From Elephas maximus indicus (taxonomy: Eukaryota; Chordata; Mammalia; Proboscidea; Elephantidae), in the NCBI RefSeq assembly GCF_024166365.1, contig NC_064831.1, positions 82,968,268 to 83,032,267 of the forward strand: DNA of 64,000 nt, in the 5' to 3' direction. Shown piece by piece: positions 32,385 to 43,185 of the stretch; position 1 is the first letter of the stretch, and every line of letters begins with the position of its first letter. The position numbers and the translations under genes are program-made. Below the pieces are notes generated by a model that ran no database searches, was not told where the DNA came from, and worked only from the letters and a program-made list of their open reading frames with translations.

Positions 32385-33660
32385 AGGGTCACGAGCGCCC
32401 AGGTACAGTCTCAAAACTTGCCCTGCCCCCGCCCCTGTCCCCCAGCCTCGTCAACAGGGCGAGGGAGTGTGAAACCCCGCCGACCTCGTCCGGCTCCCCC
32501 TTGGACTTACGCCCGGGGACAAACGTCCCCCTCTACCACCCTGGCTAAACCTCTGTCCGCGACCCCCTCCTCTTAAGCCTCCCGCCCTGCGTCCCCTCTC
32601 CCCTAGGCCCCGCCCGACACCGCCCCGCCCCCTCCCAGATCCGCAAAGCGCCCCTAGCCCGGACCTGGGCTCCCCCATCCCCCGCCCCGCGCGGCCCCTT
32701 CCCGCGCGCACGACGCCCTCCCCACGCGAGTCGTCGGCCCCCACGGCCCACGGCGAGTCACTTCCCCCCGCCCCGCACTGCGCCCCAGACGGCGCAGCAG
32801 GAGGAAGCCGCGGGCCCGTGAACAGGCTCGGACCGAGGACTGGGTCTCAGATCCCGCGTGTGACCAGAGGGCGGAAGCCAGGACTGAAAACCAAGGTCGG
32901 GGTCTCGTTTTAAAAGTCTGAGGCATCAGGCACCGTCTACCTAGAAAGACCTCGGTACAGTGGTATTGCGTTTCATTTTTAAGTCGCCTGTCAAATGCAG
33001 ATGACCGGGCCTCTAGCCCGTCTTTATCCAATTTGAGAAGCCTTCCTGCACATGACATCGGCCCACGAGGAACCACTCTTGCGTTGGCGGCTCGCTGCGC
33101 AGCGCTGACGTGCAGAGACCAGAGAAGGAAATGGCGGCGGGCGGCGGGCGGAACAGGGCGCGGCCGGGGCCCCGCGGCTGGCCGGCCACCAGGGGGCAGG
33201 CGTGCGTCTGCGTCCCTCGGCCGGCTGGAACCAGTCTGGCCGGAAGCCGGGCGGTGCCTTCGCTTCCGCAGCGATGCGCCACGTGGCCGGCCAGGAAGGA
33301 CAGAAGAAAACAACAAAATGGCGGCGGAGGCGGGGCCCGCCGGGCACCCCCTGCGGCCTAGTTTTCTTCAAAGGGCGGTGTTCGGGGGTCAGGGTGGCGC
33401 GAGTTGAGCGCTGTGCGGGAGCCTCCGGACTGAATGTGGGCTGGGGCAGCCGAGTGAAGCCGTAGGCAGCTTCACCTGGGTGGGTCGGAGCCCGGGCTCC
33501 AAGCCCTGGGCATGCTCGGGGACACTGCGGCGCGCTCCTAGTTGGCGGGCCGTTTGCTCGAAGCCGCCGGCCTGCTTCCCAGTCAGGGCTTGTTTTCATT
33601 TGTCGCTTGCGAGCGAGACGGCAGAAACGTTTTCCTCGGGGCTTTTTTCCTACAGCGGGG
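32385..33660. promoter_or_regulatory. CpG island, likely TATA-less promoter
   Basis: CpG dinucleotides are dense here and rare in the flanks. There are GC-box-type runs (CCGCCCC and CCCCGCC around 32610-32770). On plus there are AAATGGCGGC (33129-33138) and AAAATGGCGGC (33315-33325), matching the YY1 promoter motif, CCGGAAGC (33240-33247), an ETS type, and CACGTG (33280-33285). No TATA box is evident. YY1 motifs in this orientation usually lie just downstream of starts of genes on the same strand, so a plus-strand transcript starting near 33.1-33.3 kb is the first guess. A good minus-strand splice donor (GGGC|GTAAGT, complement of about 32509-32518) also allows divergent transcription. The gene it serves is unknown. 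Long open frames on both strands are expected from GC content alone. Confidence 0.8.
33186..33199 (+). promoter_or_regulatory. CTCF-type core motif in the CpG island
   Basis: CCACCAGGGGGCAG fits the CTCF core consensus CCASYAGRKGGCRS at every position. It lies between the two YY1-type motifs. CTCF binds such cores as an insulator and loop-anchor protein. Occupancy here is inference. Confidence 0.6.
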
Positions 33661-35275
33661 TTAGAGTGGAGTCCAGGAGAGTGCTAATTGAACTGAGAAG
33701 CATTTCCCTTCCTTCTTTGCAGCGGTTTTCGTTACCGTTTCCTGCCTTTGTTGAAAGGGTTGGAACCGCCTCCCTCCGAGATGGAGATAAATGGCGTTCT
33801 ACCGATCTCTAAAAGAACACCAAGCCCTCGATGTCTAGGCTTTCACGGAGCTCCCCACCCCGGCCAAGTGTTGGGGAAGGATTTTGTTTGCCTTGCAGAC
33901 TAGGGCTGCGAATGTGCGGCAGAGACTGAGGTTCTGTGGTTTTATATCAGCCATGTTGTACATTAAAAAAAAAAAAAAAAAAACTCGGTTGTTGTATGTT
34001 TTTAAATACAAGACGTGAGGAAACAAAATAGTCCAGTGTTCACGGCGTTCTGGTAAAGACCCGCAGCGGCCCCTGCGTATCGATGGCTCTGGAGCCGAAG
34101 GACTGAGCCCTTCGAGATCTGGCTGGACAACTGTCAGGCTCGGTTTCATTTCTTAACACCCGCCCCTTCTCTCTAAATAATTTGTCTTGTTTTACGTGAG
34201 TTTGAGATGTGCAAGAGTCACTGGGGGTAAAAATAGTTAACAAGCTACCCTAAGTGTGTAGTAGGTTTAGAATAAAGGGGATGTCTGTCTTTGGTTTCAT
34301 TTATAAATTTGTCGTTTTCAGAGTTAAGATACGGATTTTCTCTGGTTCTTGGCAAAGCAAATTGTTGGATCGTTGGCAAGGCTCTGAAATGATCTATTAC
34401 TGTTTGTTGTTTTTCTTAGAAATTAATAAAACTTGCCTCCCAAAGGTATAGGAGGTTTAATTAACAATTTCTAAATGTAATAAGGGTCCCGAATGAGGGC
34501 ATGCTACAGTGACACGGCTTGAGAAAGGCAGTCCTCTTTTTAGGGCATTGTGAAGGAACTCTTAGTGGTCTCCACAGATTGATAGGGAGTTTAACACCCG
34601 TGCTGTGATCAGAACTTCATTGCTATTAAATGATAGACTAGAAACGGTATGATGTGATCAGGAAAAAAAAAAAAAAGAGCTCAAAGCTTTTTTATTTTAC
34701 AGGTTAAATGTGGATTTTTGACCCAAGCAGAGGTTTGAGAGAATTTCCCCTTTGCCACTCCCTTTCGTTTCCCTGCTCTCAAAAGGTTTCTTTGCAGAAA
34801 AGTACATGATGAGGCAAAGAATGGCTGGGCAAAATGTCCAAAGGGCTCCTTTAAAAACTACGGGGGTAAAGAACCCTCCCTCTCTTCAGCCTGGGAAAAG
34901 AAGGCAGCTTCTTTAACAGCGTTGCCTTACAAAAAGCCGGCCCCTTTGTGTTCTTATATTTTACAGTGATTACCCCTTGTTTGTCTCTTTTTTACACATG
35001 GTTCAGATGGAACCTCTGGCAACTTTTTCTGCAAATGCTACTGACATATAGGAGCGCAAGAATTAGCATCCTCAGGCCTTAAATTGTTGGTCTCCACAAT
35101 CTCATTAACACTAGCTTCCTGTTAAGAGAAGATACTGTCTTTCAAATTTTAAAATACTTATTATAGCAAACTTGGTTTAAAAAAAAATTAAAAGAACCTG
35201 TACTCCAATAATTCCAAAATAATTGTAGATATAAAGTTTTTTGGAGGGGGAAGTTATACTGTGTGTATGATTTGT
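33661..35275. other. Repeat-poor DNA downstream of the CpG island
   Basis: This holds a 19-base A run (33965-33983), a possible splice donor TAC|GTGAGT at about 34194-34202 on plus, and otherwise no recognised repeat or coding segment. If the CpG island drives a plus-strand transcript, this would be its first exon or first intron. Confidence 0.35.
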
Positions 35276-35279
35276 TAAC

Positions 35280-35720
35280 TACATTTTTTAATGTTTTATT
35301 TCATATTACTAAAGCAAATTATGCTCGGTACAGAAAACAAGGAAAATACAAAGAAAAAAAATCACCCAGATGGTACCACCAAGAAATACCCACTATTTAA
35401 GAAAATCCGTGTATGTCTGTATCTGTTTTAAAAGAATACTATGCATAGTGCTGTCACCTATGTTTTTTATTTAGCCATGTATAGTGTACATTTTCTTCTG
35501 TCAATATGTCTTTCTTTTTGGTTTTTAGAGCCTGCATATTATTCTATCAGATGAATATACTAGATTTAACCTTTAACCACTCTCATGATTAGACCCCAAA
35601 TTTGCCACTTTTTGCTCTTTAGATAATGTTGGCATGAACAGTTGTACAAAAAGCTTTTTACATATTAATGTAAAATAAGGTTTACAAATCTGAACTTTTT
35701 AAGGTTTTTTGATACATATT
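35280..35720. mobile_element. Ancient LINE 3'-end-like fragment
   Basis: The order 'aaaacaaggaaaatacaaag', 'aaaaatcacccagatgg', 'gcctgcatattattctatc', 'aacctttaaccactctc' and 'ataatgttggcatgaaca' matches an old mammalian LINE 3' module. Confidence 0.5.
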
Positions 35721-37385
35721 TTCACTTCCCAAATTACTGAATTAATGGTATTGTGTCAGGAATCTTCTAAATAAGCATTCCATCTTAGGTCAAATACTCT
35801 CTTCGACTGTCCTCACTTTTCTAAATGTATTTAGTTTTATTTGAAAAAAAGTTAAATCATTTATTTTTTGGTGTACTATTTTTGATATGAATGTGTGTCT
35901 TGATAAGTACCAGGTATGGATGTTAATTTGAAGCTAAACAGTTAAAAGGAGTCCTTTCACTGTTAAGCTATTAACAATATAGAAACTTCATTTCCTTGTA
36001 ACTAGTTCATTTCTCTGTATAGATATGATACAAAATAAACTTTAATTGTTGACATTTTCTTTCCAATGTGCAGCAAATATATAAATTTTATATTATTTGG
36101 GTGTAAATGATGAAGTAAATCTTGGTTTTTTAGGCTAAAGGCCTCTAAACAGTATTTCTAATTTTACTGGCTCTTTATTTTCGTATGGATATGCTGACCT
36201 TTATCCACAGGACAGGAAGATGGCCGTCTTCAAAACAAGGTGACCAAATAGTTCTGAGGTTTTTCCTTTAGTTTACTATTGGTGATACTTGAATACTCCC
36301 TACTAGGAAATTGTTCAATGGCCTGTTATTCCAAAATTCAACCCTGTCTGCCACAATCATTCCTTTGCTGTCTAAAAAATGATTTAGAGAGTACAGAGCG
36401 GCAGAGATGGATACAATAAAGGCATGAATAATGGGAAAATATCAATCAGCAGCCATTATGTGATCATCTTAAAACCACCTCAGAGAGTACTATCAGCTCT
36501 GATCCACCTACCCCCCTATACATTGAATAACAGTTTTCTCTCTTGAAGTCCTTCTAATTACTATACTTGGAATAAAACACTTTCCATTAGGATGGAAAAT
36601 ACAGTTTGTTAAGAAGATTTCTTCAAAAGGATTTTAGGGCTTTAAGAACTAGCATATATGGCAGCCATTATTCTGTAATAGTCTTCCTTTTGGTGACAGT
36701 GCTGCAGAGGGTTATTCGACTACAGTATTTGAGCCCATTTCAAAGTCTCCCAAGAAAACCTTTGCAAAGCTCCTAAATTGTCTGGTTCTACAGATGCACA
36801 GCAATAAACACAAGAAGATTTTTCTAGCTATACCAGCACTGTGCATCCAAGATTAAAATCTATTACCAGAGATTTCACTGTGATCCTTTCAAAACAGCTC
36901 CAGATTTTTGTTTTACCATTTAGATTTCATAGCTGATACGCAAGACAGCAAATGGATGAATATTTTATGTTTCAGTTCTTTTAAAGGACAATTGACTTTG
37001 AACAGCTTTTGGAAGCTACAGCTCTTAGAAGCCTGTCTCCTAGGAGCTGAAGTTTAAAATCTGCCATTGATAGAAATGAAGAAGTGGGATGGGGGGAAGG
37101 CCTCTGAAAACATCGAGTTTCCACTCTCAGGTACAGTGAACATCCAGCAGTGAAAGGAAAGGGTCTTGTAAATTTGCCTCCTCACTCTCACTCGGCCCTA
37201 CCAGAAATAAAAGAGGGAAACTTTAGGTTGCCTCGGGCCTTAGACTTGAGGCTCTAGAGTCTTGGCTGCTAAATTGACAAATTGTGGGCACATTTCAGCT
37301 GAGTTAGGGTTCTATATGTATGTGTGCGTGTGTGCATGTTTTCTCCAAATCTCCCTTTTGCCCCCATATCAGATAGCCCTAAAGG
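35721..37385. other. Longest stretch without recognised repeats
   Basis: About 1.7 kb, AT-rich to balanced, with no SINE, LINE or LTR recognised and no convincing exon. In a window this dense in insertions, a clean block may be under constraint. A short (GT)n-like patch (37317-37340) lies near its right edge. Confidence 0.35.
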
Positions 37386-37389
37386 GCCT

Positions 37390-37555
37390 GTGGAGTAGTG
37401 GTTAAGAACAGGGGCTTGGGAGTCAGAGGAAGCCAGAGTTGGAGGCTCTGGTTCTGTCACTGACCAACTATTTGACCTCTGGTAGGTTAATATCACCGGG
37501 CTTCAGTAAATTGGGAATATCGGTTTCTTTGTTATGAGGATTAAATGCCTGGCAC
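37390..37555 (+). mobile_element. MIR
   Basis: Forward MIR text: 'ggagtagtggttaagaaca', 'gcttgggagtcagagga', 'ctggttctgtcactgacc', 'tttgacctctggtaggtta' and 'tgaggattaaatgcctgg'. Confidence 0.8.
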
Positions 37556-37561
37556 AAATAA

Positions 37562-37673
37562 TGTTATTGGTTGTTATCAAGTCAGTTCCAACTCATGGCA
37601 ACCCCATGTGTGCAGAGTAGAACTGCTTCATAGGGTTTTCAAGGCTATGACCTTTCGGAAGCAGATAGCTAGC
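37562..37673 (-). mobile_element. SINE or RTE tail fragment
   Basis: 'ttggttgttatcaagtcag', 'ttccaactcatggcaaccc', 'gtagaactgcttcataggg' and 'tttcggaagcagatagc'. It is as close to the RTE tail as to the SINE tail. Confidence 0.75.
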
Positions 37674-37921
37674 TTTCAATAAATGGTAGTGATCATTAAT
37701 CCTTCTAGTTCCTTAATCTATCTTCCTTTTCTCCATCTTCACTGCTCCTACCTACACTCAGTGTCTCCTTTGTCCAGTTGGCCTCCTAACTGGTCTCCAG
37801 CCCTCTAGCCTAGTTCCTAAGCTGCTTGCTATTCCTTGTACCAGTCCTCCCCTTAAACATGCTCTTTGTTCTCTTACCTGTCTGGTGAACTCCTACACAT
37901 TAGTCAAAACTCAGCTCAAAC

Positions 37922-38626
37922 CTTATTACCCCAATGATAAAAGTGTAAATTGATAATAGCTTTGAAGGAGAATTTTACAGTTAACTATCAAAATTTAAAT
38001 GCCCATGGATCTAGGAACTCTACTTTTATAGCTACCCGCACACATGGACAAAAGAGAATGTGTACAGAGATACTGTTTGTCATAGCAAAAGACTGTAAAA
38101 TTCTACATATCCAATACAGCACCAGTATAAAAGGTTTTCATTTCTCCCTGCAATGGAATACTATGCAGCTTTTAAAAAGAAGTGTGCAGCTGTATATGTA
38201 TCAACCTCTAAAATATACATTGTTAAATGAAAAGATAAAGGTGTAAAAAGTTGATTAGGCGATGCCTCCATTTGTCTTGAGAGAGGGGGGTAATATATTA
38301 TTGGGAATACTGGTGGTGTCTTAGAAACCCAGGTGGAATAGTGGTTAAGAGCTACAGCCACTAACCAAAAGGCTGGCAGTTTGAATCTACCAGGCGCTCC
38401 TTGGAAACCCTATGGGGCAGTTTTACTCTTTTCCATAAGGTCACTATGAGTCGGAATCAACTCAACAACAATGGGTTTGGTGTTTGGTGGTGTCTTTGGG
38501 CAGCCAAGGGCCTGGGTGAGGAAAGATTTACTTTTCTCTGTATATGCATTTGTATTTTGGGGGAAATATTTAACCATCTGTATAAAATTATCCATTAATT
38601 TTTTTTTTTTTTAATTAAAAAAGAAA
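37922..38626 (+). mobile_element. Old L1 3' end inserted in L2
   Basis: The L1 ORF2 terminal text is visible: 'ggatctaggaactctac', 'atagcaaaagactgtaaaa', 'gcaatggaatactatgcag' and 'aaatgaaaagataaagg'. It then has, after an inserted SINE, a short 3' UTR and the T/A-rich end before the duplication at 38627. Confidence 0.7.
38323..38484 (+). mobile_element. AfroSINE-type SINE, short form, with 12-bp TSD
   Basis: 'gaaacccaggtggaatagtg', 'ccaaaaggctggcagtttg', 'ccttggaaaccctatgggg' and 'ctatgagtcggaatcaact'. TGGTGGTGTCTT at 38311-38322 and 38485-38496 bounds it. It is the youngest layer of the nest. Confidence 0.9.
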
Positions 38627-38900
38627 AAAACTCAGTTCAAACGTCTCTTCCTTTGGGAGGTCTTTGTTGACCCTCCCTCCTGTCTCGGTTTCTCCTGCCT
38701 TTATCGCTCCTGAAGTCCCCCCAGTGTTTACCACTATTACATTGTAGAACTTACCCCATTGTGCTGGATGTAATTGTCCACGTGAGGGATTTCCCTGGAA
38801 AACCAGTCTAGAAGGTAGAATCGGTATTGTTTTCATTTTTGTGTTCCAAGGACCTGGCACAAAATGCTCAATAATTTTTTTTTTTTTGAATGCACGAACT

Positions 38901-39129
38901 GAAAAGGCCTCCTCCCACGTCTTTCCTACCACTGCCCTGATCCTATCGTCATTGCCCACAGGAGAGTTTAAAGTTCAGTAGACATAACCTGGCCCCAACC
39001 TACATTATCAGGTACCTCCTGCTACACTTGACTTTTCACTGTTTTTGTCATTGCTTGTTGGTTTCTCTTCTTTTGATTTTTAAAAATCCACAATATCTTC
39101 GTATACTTCTTGCCTTTGAATGTGCACTT
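38901..39129. other. No recognised feature
   Basis: L2-like vocabulary continues faintly ('tcctcccacgtctttcct'), but nothing is assignable. Confidence 0.35.
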
Positions 39130-39440
39130 CCACCTACTAATATCCATTCCAACCTCTAGGCCGATTAGTTCCTTTAAGACCCACTCACTCCAAGTCACTT
39201 CCTCTTGAAGCCTTCCTGGATTTCCCAGTCTCAGTCAGATAAGCTTTCATCAATATTCCCACAGCTCTCTGATCAACTGTGTCATCATTTATCATTTATT
39301 GCAATATTGTTTTATATGTCAGTCCACCCAACAAAAATCAGGACTCTTCTAGGGCAGGGATTTTTACCCTGTTTATCTCAGTCTCCCTGGAATTTATGGC
39401 ACATATAAATAAATGTTGCATGAATGGATGAATGAACAAA
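39130..39440 (+). mobile_element. L2 3' end
   Basis: Order typical of L2: 'gtcacttcctcttgaagcc', 'ttcctggatttcccagtc', 'tcatttatcatttattgc', 'ctagggcagggatttttac' and 'taaataaatgttgcatgaat'. It ends in GAAT-type tetramers. Confidence 0.75.
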
Positions 39441-39604
39441 TTAATAGTAAGTGCTCAGTGATATTCTGATGCGCCATCCATTATTTAGGCAGCATATCTG
39501 AATCTTGTGTCATTTTTACAGCTCAGCCTGGTACCTCAGACCAAAACTTTTGATGGCATTCACTGTTCTAATGCAGAATGGAGACACCAATTACATGTGC
39601 CTCT

Positions 39605-39793
39605 ATAAACAGCCCCTCAAAGTCAGATGGCCAGATTTAGGAAATAAACTTAAATTTGAATTTCAGAAAAACAACAAACAATATTTTGTAATGTAAATAT
39701 ATCCCAAATATTACTTAATCCTAAAAAACTACTCATTGTCAATGTGAAACTTAAATTTAAGTGGACATGCTGTATTTTATCTGGAAACCCTAT
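39605..39793. mobile_element. Palindromic MITE (MER53-like), second copy
   Basis: 'ggccagatttaggaaataaa', 'gaatttcagaaaaacaac' and 'atatatcccaaatatt' on one side. The inverse, 'actcattgtcaatgtgaaac' and 'ggacatgctgtattttatc', on the other. It has the same plan as 3673-3840 but is read through different point changes. Confidence 0.6.
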
Positions 39794-41690
39794 CTCAAAG
39801 GCCAGATTCCCAAACCCTGTCTTCCTGTGTTCAGACCCAGCAATTCCTCTTAGAGAATTTTATGAACTATGCAGTTTTATCATCTTTATTAAATAAAAAC
39901 CAAAATCTCCCAACTCTTCTTGCTAAAATTTTGTACACATATTTAAACACTTTGCTTTCTTCCAAAATTATTACATTTTAAAATCAGAGTTAGATTCTTA
40001 CTAGTAGTAATTTAGCCTCTTCTTAAGCCACTTACCAGTAAAATTGGATCTCTAGAGGGAGGAATCCAGGTGATTCCATCTGAATTCTCTGTATATTTTC
40101 ACCGCTATTCCACAGTGTATCTTGGGTAAAGTGAAGTTTTCCCCAAGAATGGAGGGAAAGCTACTTTCTGTGATAGAAACCCTACAGAGCCCTTCGGGCT
40201 ATAAAATGCCCCTTACCAGTGGAGGAGAGTTAATAGGGACACAGCCCAGCTCCAGCACCTGCGTGGTGCAGGCCTAGCTCAGCAGCCATCATGTATTTTC
40301 AAGATTTTTTTAAATGTTAGAAATATCTTATCCAAAAGGGGGCCATTTTCAGATTTCAGTTTGTAAGCACTGGTAAATGATCATTCAGGCCAAAAATGCA
40401 GGCACCAACTGCAGCCACATATATTTTTGTTTAAAAGCACAGCTCCCATTACATTAAATCCTGTTCCCCTGTAGCTTTACAGTGGATGACAACTACACCA
40501 CATGCCTTTTTGTTATATGTAATTAATTTTCCCCGTGGTTCTAGAAAGTAAGATAATCTACAAACGTCATCCAACATCCAATGTTGAAAATTACAAGCTA
40601 AACGCTGTTCGAGGTGTCTAAACTCATGCAAAATGTTTGCTTAGTCCTCAATTATCACAGCTCTGCGTTCTGAAAACTGATGATGTGAAACCTCAGAAAT
40701 TATTAAGAAGTGGCAATTGGGATGTGAGAGAATTTACATTAGGGGGGAAAGGGCATGTTAGAAGGGAGTGCCAAGATGTAATGTGGTTTAAATATAGCTG
40801 AGTAGCATGGGGAACATGGCTCACTCGGGCGGAGAGTGGAAAATCCTGGCAGATATGCCAAGGGTATGATAGGACTGCAACATCACCTCCTATTTCTTGA
40901 GAATTCACTGATTGATACCTACAGCAATGTCTGCCTTAAGAGCCTGAGTAAAGTAAGAGTGGATGGGTAGGCTTTCTGCGTGATGGCAGTTTACAGGAGA
41001 AAAGATGGCTACCACCGAACAAACCGTCAGAGGAGGGACAGAGGGAAGGACCATCTTTCATCTTTTGAAATCGACTGAAGGGACATTTAAGGTGTCAAGA
41101 GGTTTATTTTGGGAAGGCCAATATTTCTTTTCGTGCAGTTGTTTCAGGGGTGGCTTTTGGTAAATATTGCTTGGTAAAGCGAATAATTTCAGAGCCACGG
41201 AGTGTGGTAGAGTATCTCCAGGATTTACGTTGGAAGAAATAAACAAAAAAGGAGCATTAAGTTATTTAACTGTTCTTTTAAGTCAGCAATAAACCATTGC
41301 TTAACTTTTAGATCATAAAAGCTTCTAGCCTGAAGAAAAGTTCTTTAAGGATTAAGGTGCAGGAAAAAAATATCTCGTATTTATTCATTCTACTCTAAAA
41401 AACGACCTATAAAGAAAGGATAATTTATTTGATGCATGCTAAATCTATCCAGCTCTTCCCAAATAAGTTTATATACCAACAGTTTGTCTTGTTTTGGGAT
41501 CATTTTTAGTATGCTATAAATTTTTTTTAATATAATTTGTCAATCCATCAGTCAAGAGTTTTCTTTGCTTCAGAGCCCATTCATTTTTAAACCTGTTGGA
41601 TATTCAGTGTGACTTTATTCATGAAGTTGTTCCTTTTGTCCCATTCACGTGTTCAGTAGCTCCGTTTCTGCACCAGGGTGGACAATTTAG
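39794..41690. other. Long unassigned stretch
   Basis: No repeat family or gene was recognised. The sequence is unique-looking, with several short open frames lacking domains. A T run begins at 41696. Confidence 0.35.
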
Positions 41691-41869
41691 GGTTTCTTTT
41701 TTTTTTTTTTTTTTTCCACCCTCTTTTGAAGAAACCTACTCATTCCGACATTATTTGCCCAATTAGACAGTAGTCCCACCCTGGAACTTGACTTCGAGCT
41801 GAATTTTTTTTTTTTTTTTAGGAATATACAATGGAGACCCCGTTTCACATTTTGGCTGCACACAAGGGT

Positions 41870-42060
41870 AACTACCGCCAGCGCTTCGGGCAGGAAATGT
41901 GCTCGGTGCCTTTAAGAGGAACTGGCGGTAATTTTCCACGGCCTGGCGGCCCAGGCAAACGCGGCAGGCGGCTGAGTGCGGCTGCGCGGCGCCGCGCGCC
42001 TCCCGTTGCCTGGTTACTGCACCCCCCCCCACCCCCGGTGCTCAAGGTTTATTTGTTTCC
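41870..42060. promoter_or_regulatory. Small CpG-rich island with an RFX X-box
   Basis: About 190 bases dense in CpG (for example GCGCGGCGCCGCGCGCC) between two T-runs on the left and a C run (42021-42030) on the right. GTTGCCTGGTTAC at 42005-42017 is, on minus, GTAACC-A-GGCAAC. This fits the RFX X-box GTNRCC(N0-3)RGYAAC at all fixed positions. It could be a small or alternative promoter, or a CpG-rich enhancer. No exon could be attached to it. The open frame across it (41831-42109) is probably chance. Confidence 0.5.
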
Positions 42061-42466
42061 AACATGGCCCTCGAGTCCTGTTTTGGTGCCCCAGGAACAA
42101 AGCCACTAGTGCGGCATTGAGCCTAATAAAAAGTAGAAGTTGTAGAACTGGCTTTAAAAGTATTCCATGTCAATATTTACTTACTATTTTAACTTTACAA
42201 AAATCCTTTCAGGTTATCTGGGTGGCAGAAAATTCAGAGCAGTGCCTCGGGGTGTAAGCCTTAGTATGGTATCTTAGTCTTTCCCTGGCAGGGTTTTTTA
42301 CTTAAAGGTTGGTGGTGGTCATTGTTTCCTTTGATAAGAATTGCTGGTTTTCTTTGTCAAACTAGGTCAGGAGCAATACTTATGAGATTTAAAGGTGACT
42401 ATGATGTGGTTTTTTTTTTTTTTATGATGGGTTTGGTTTTTGTTTTGTTTTATGATGTTTAACTAT
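42061..42466. other. No recognised feature
   Basis: Unique-looking sequence up to the next SINE, with a T run at 42410-42423. Confidence 0.4.
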
Positions 42467-42637
42467 CAAAAATCAAACCAAACCCAGTGCCGTGGAGTCG
42501 ATTCTGACTCATAGCGACCCTGTAGGACAGAGTGGAACTGCCTCATAGAGTTTCCAAGGAGCGCCTGGCGGATTCGAACTGCCGACCCTTTGGTTAGCAG
42601 CCGTGTAGCACTTAACCACTACTCCACCAGGGTTTCC
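42467..42637 (-). mobile_element. AfroSINE-type SINE, short form, near-consensus, with TSD
   Basis: This is a very regular reverse copy: 'aaaccaaacccagtgccg', 'gagtcgattctgactcata', 'gcgccgtgtagcac'-like head text and 'actccaccagggtttcc'. Flanks TGTTTAACTAT (42456-42466) and TGCTTAACTAT (42638-42648) form the duplication. Low divergence suggests a comparatively young insertion. Confidence 0.92.
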
Positions 42638-42969
42638 TGCTTAACTATAGAGACCATATAATTATGTGAAATTCCGTTCATTATTTTTGTAGGTGGACAC
42701 TGTATTTATCATCTCAGTTAGGGTAATGATAGCCCGGGGCCCTGTCTTGTTATCTTTAATAAAAACCTCTTTTTTTTTTTCTTTTTCCTTTTTTCTTCTT
42801 GAAACATTAGTTTATACCCAGATCTGATCTTATGGTACCATAATGAATATTATTAGATTGTAAATTACTTTGGAAATAGGAACTATGTTTTATTCATCTT
42901 TGTATCCCCAAAATGTTAACGCTTGTAACAAATCCTCAAATAATGTTACTAAAAAATGCTAATTAACAT
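42638..42969. other. No recognised feature
   Basis: AT-rich sequence with a T run near 42770. Nothing was recognised. Confidence 0.4.
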
Positions 42970-43185
42970 CTATTGAGACTTTTTACTCTGCCAGGCACTG
43001 TGCTAGGTGCTTTGAATGCATTCCTCTCCCTTAATCTTCACAAGAACTTTATGAGGTACTTTTATTATCCCCCAGTTTACGATAGAGAAACTAAGGCACC
43101 TGGAGGTTAAGTAATTGCCTAAACTGCTACAGCTAGTAAATGGTGGATTCGGGATTCGAAGTCAGAACAGTCTGAGAACCGATTC
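42970..43185 (-). mobile_element. MIR, nearly full length
   Basis: 'gccaggcactgtgctaggtg', 'aatcttcacaagaacttta', 'gagaaactaaggcacctgg' and 'ggattcgggattcgaag' in the reverse MIR order. Confidence 0.8.

Larger units (their letters stand above)
37690..38900 (+). mobile_element. L2 3' region, split by an L1 (itself split by a SINE)
   Basis: The left part (37690-37921) and right part (38627-38900) read as L2. Left: 'tgctcctacctacactcag', 'cctcctaactggtctcc' and 'ctcagctcaaacc'. Right: 'tctcttcctttgggaggtc', 'tttgttgaccctccctcc' and 'ggacctggcacaaaatgctc' with 'aataa'. The join is marked by a duplication, AAAACTCAGCTCAAAC (37906-37921) and AAAACTCAGTTCAAAC (38627-38642). Confidence 0.7.

Noticed and set aside
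32654..33316. 220-codon minus-strand frame in the CpG island, and the overlapping 191-codon frame at 33024-33599
   Set aside because: Arg/Pro/Gly/Ala-rich text as expected from GC-rich DNA, frames open on both strands at once, and no domain is recognised.
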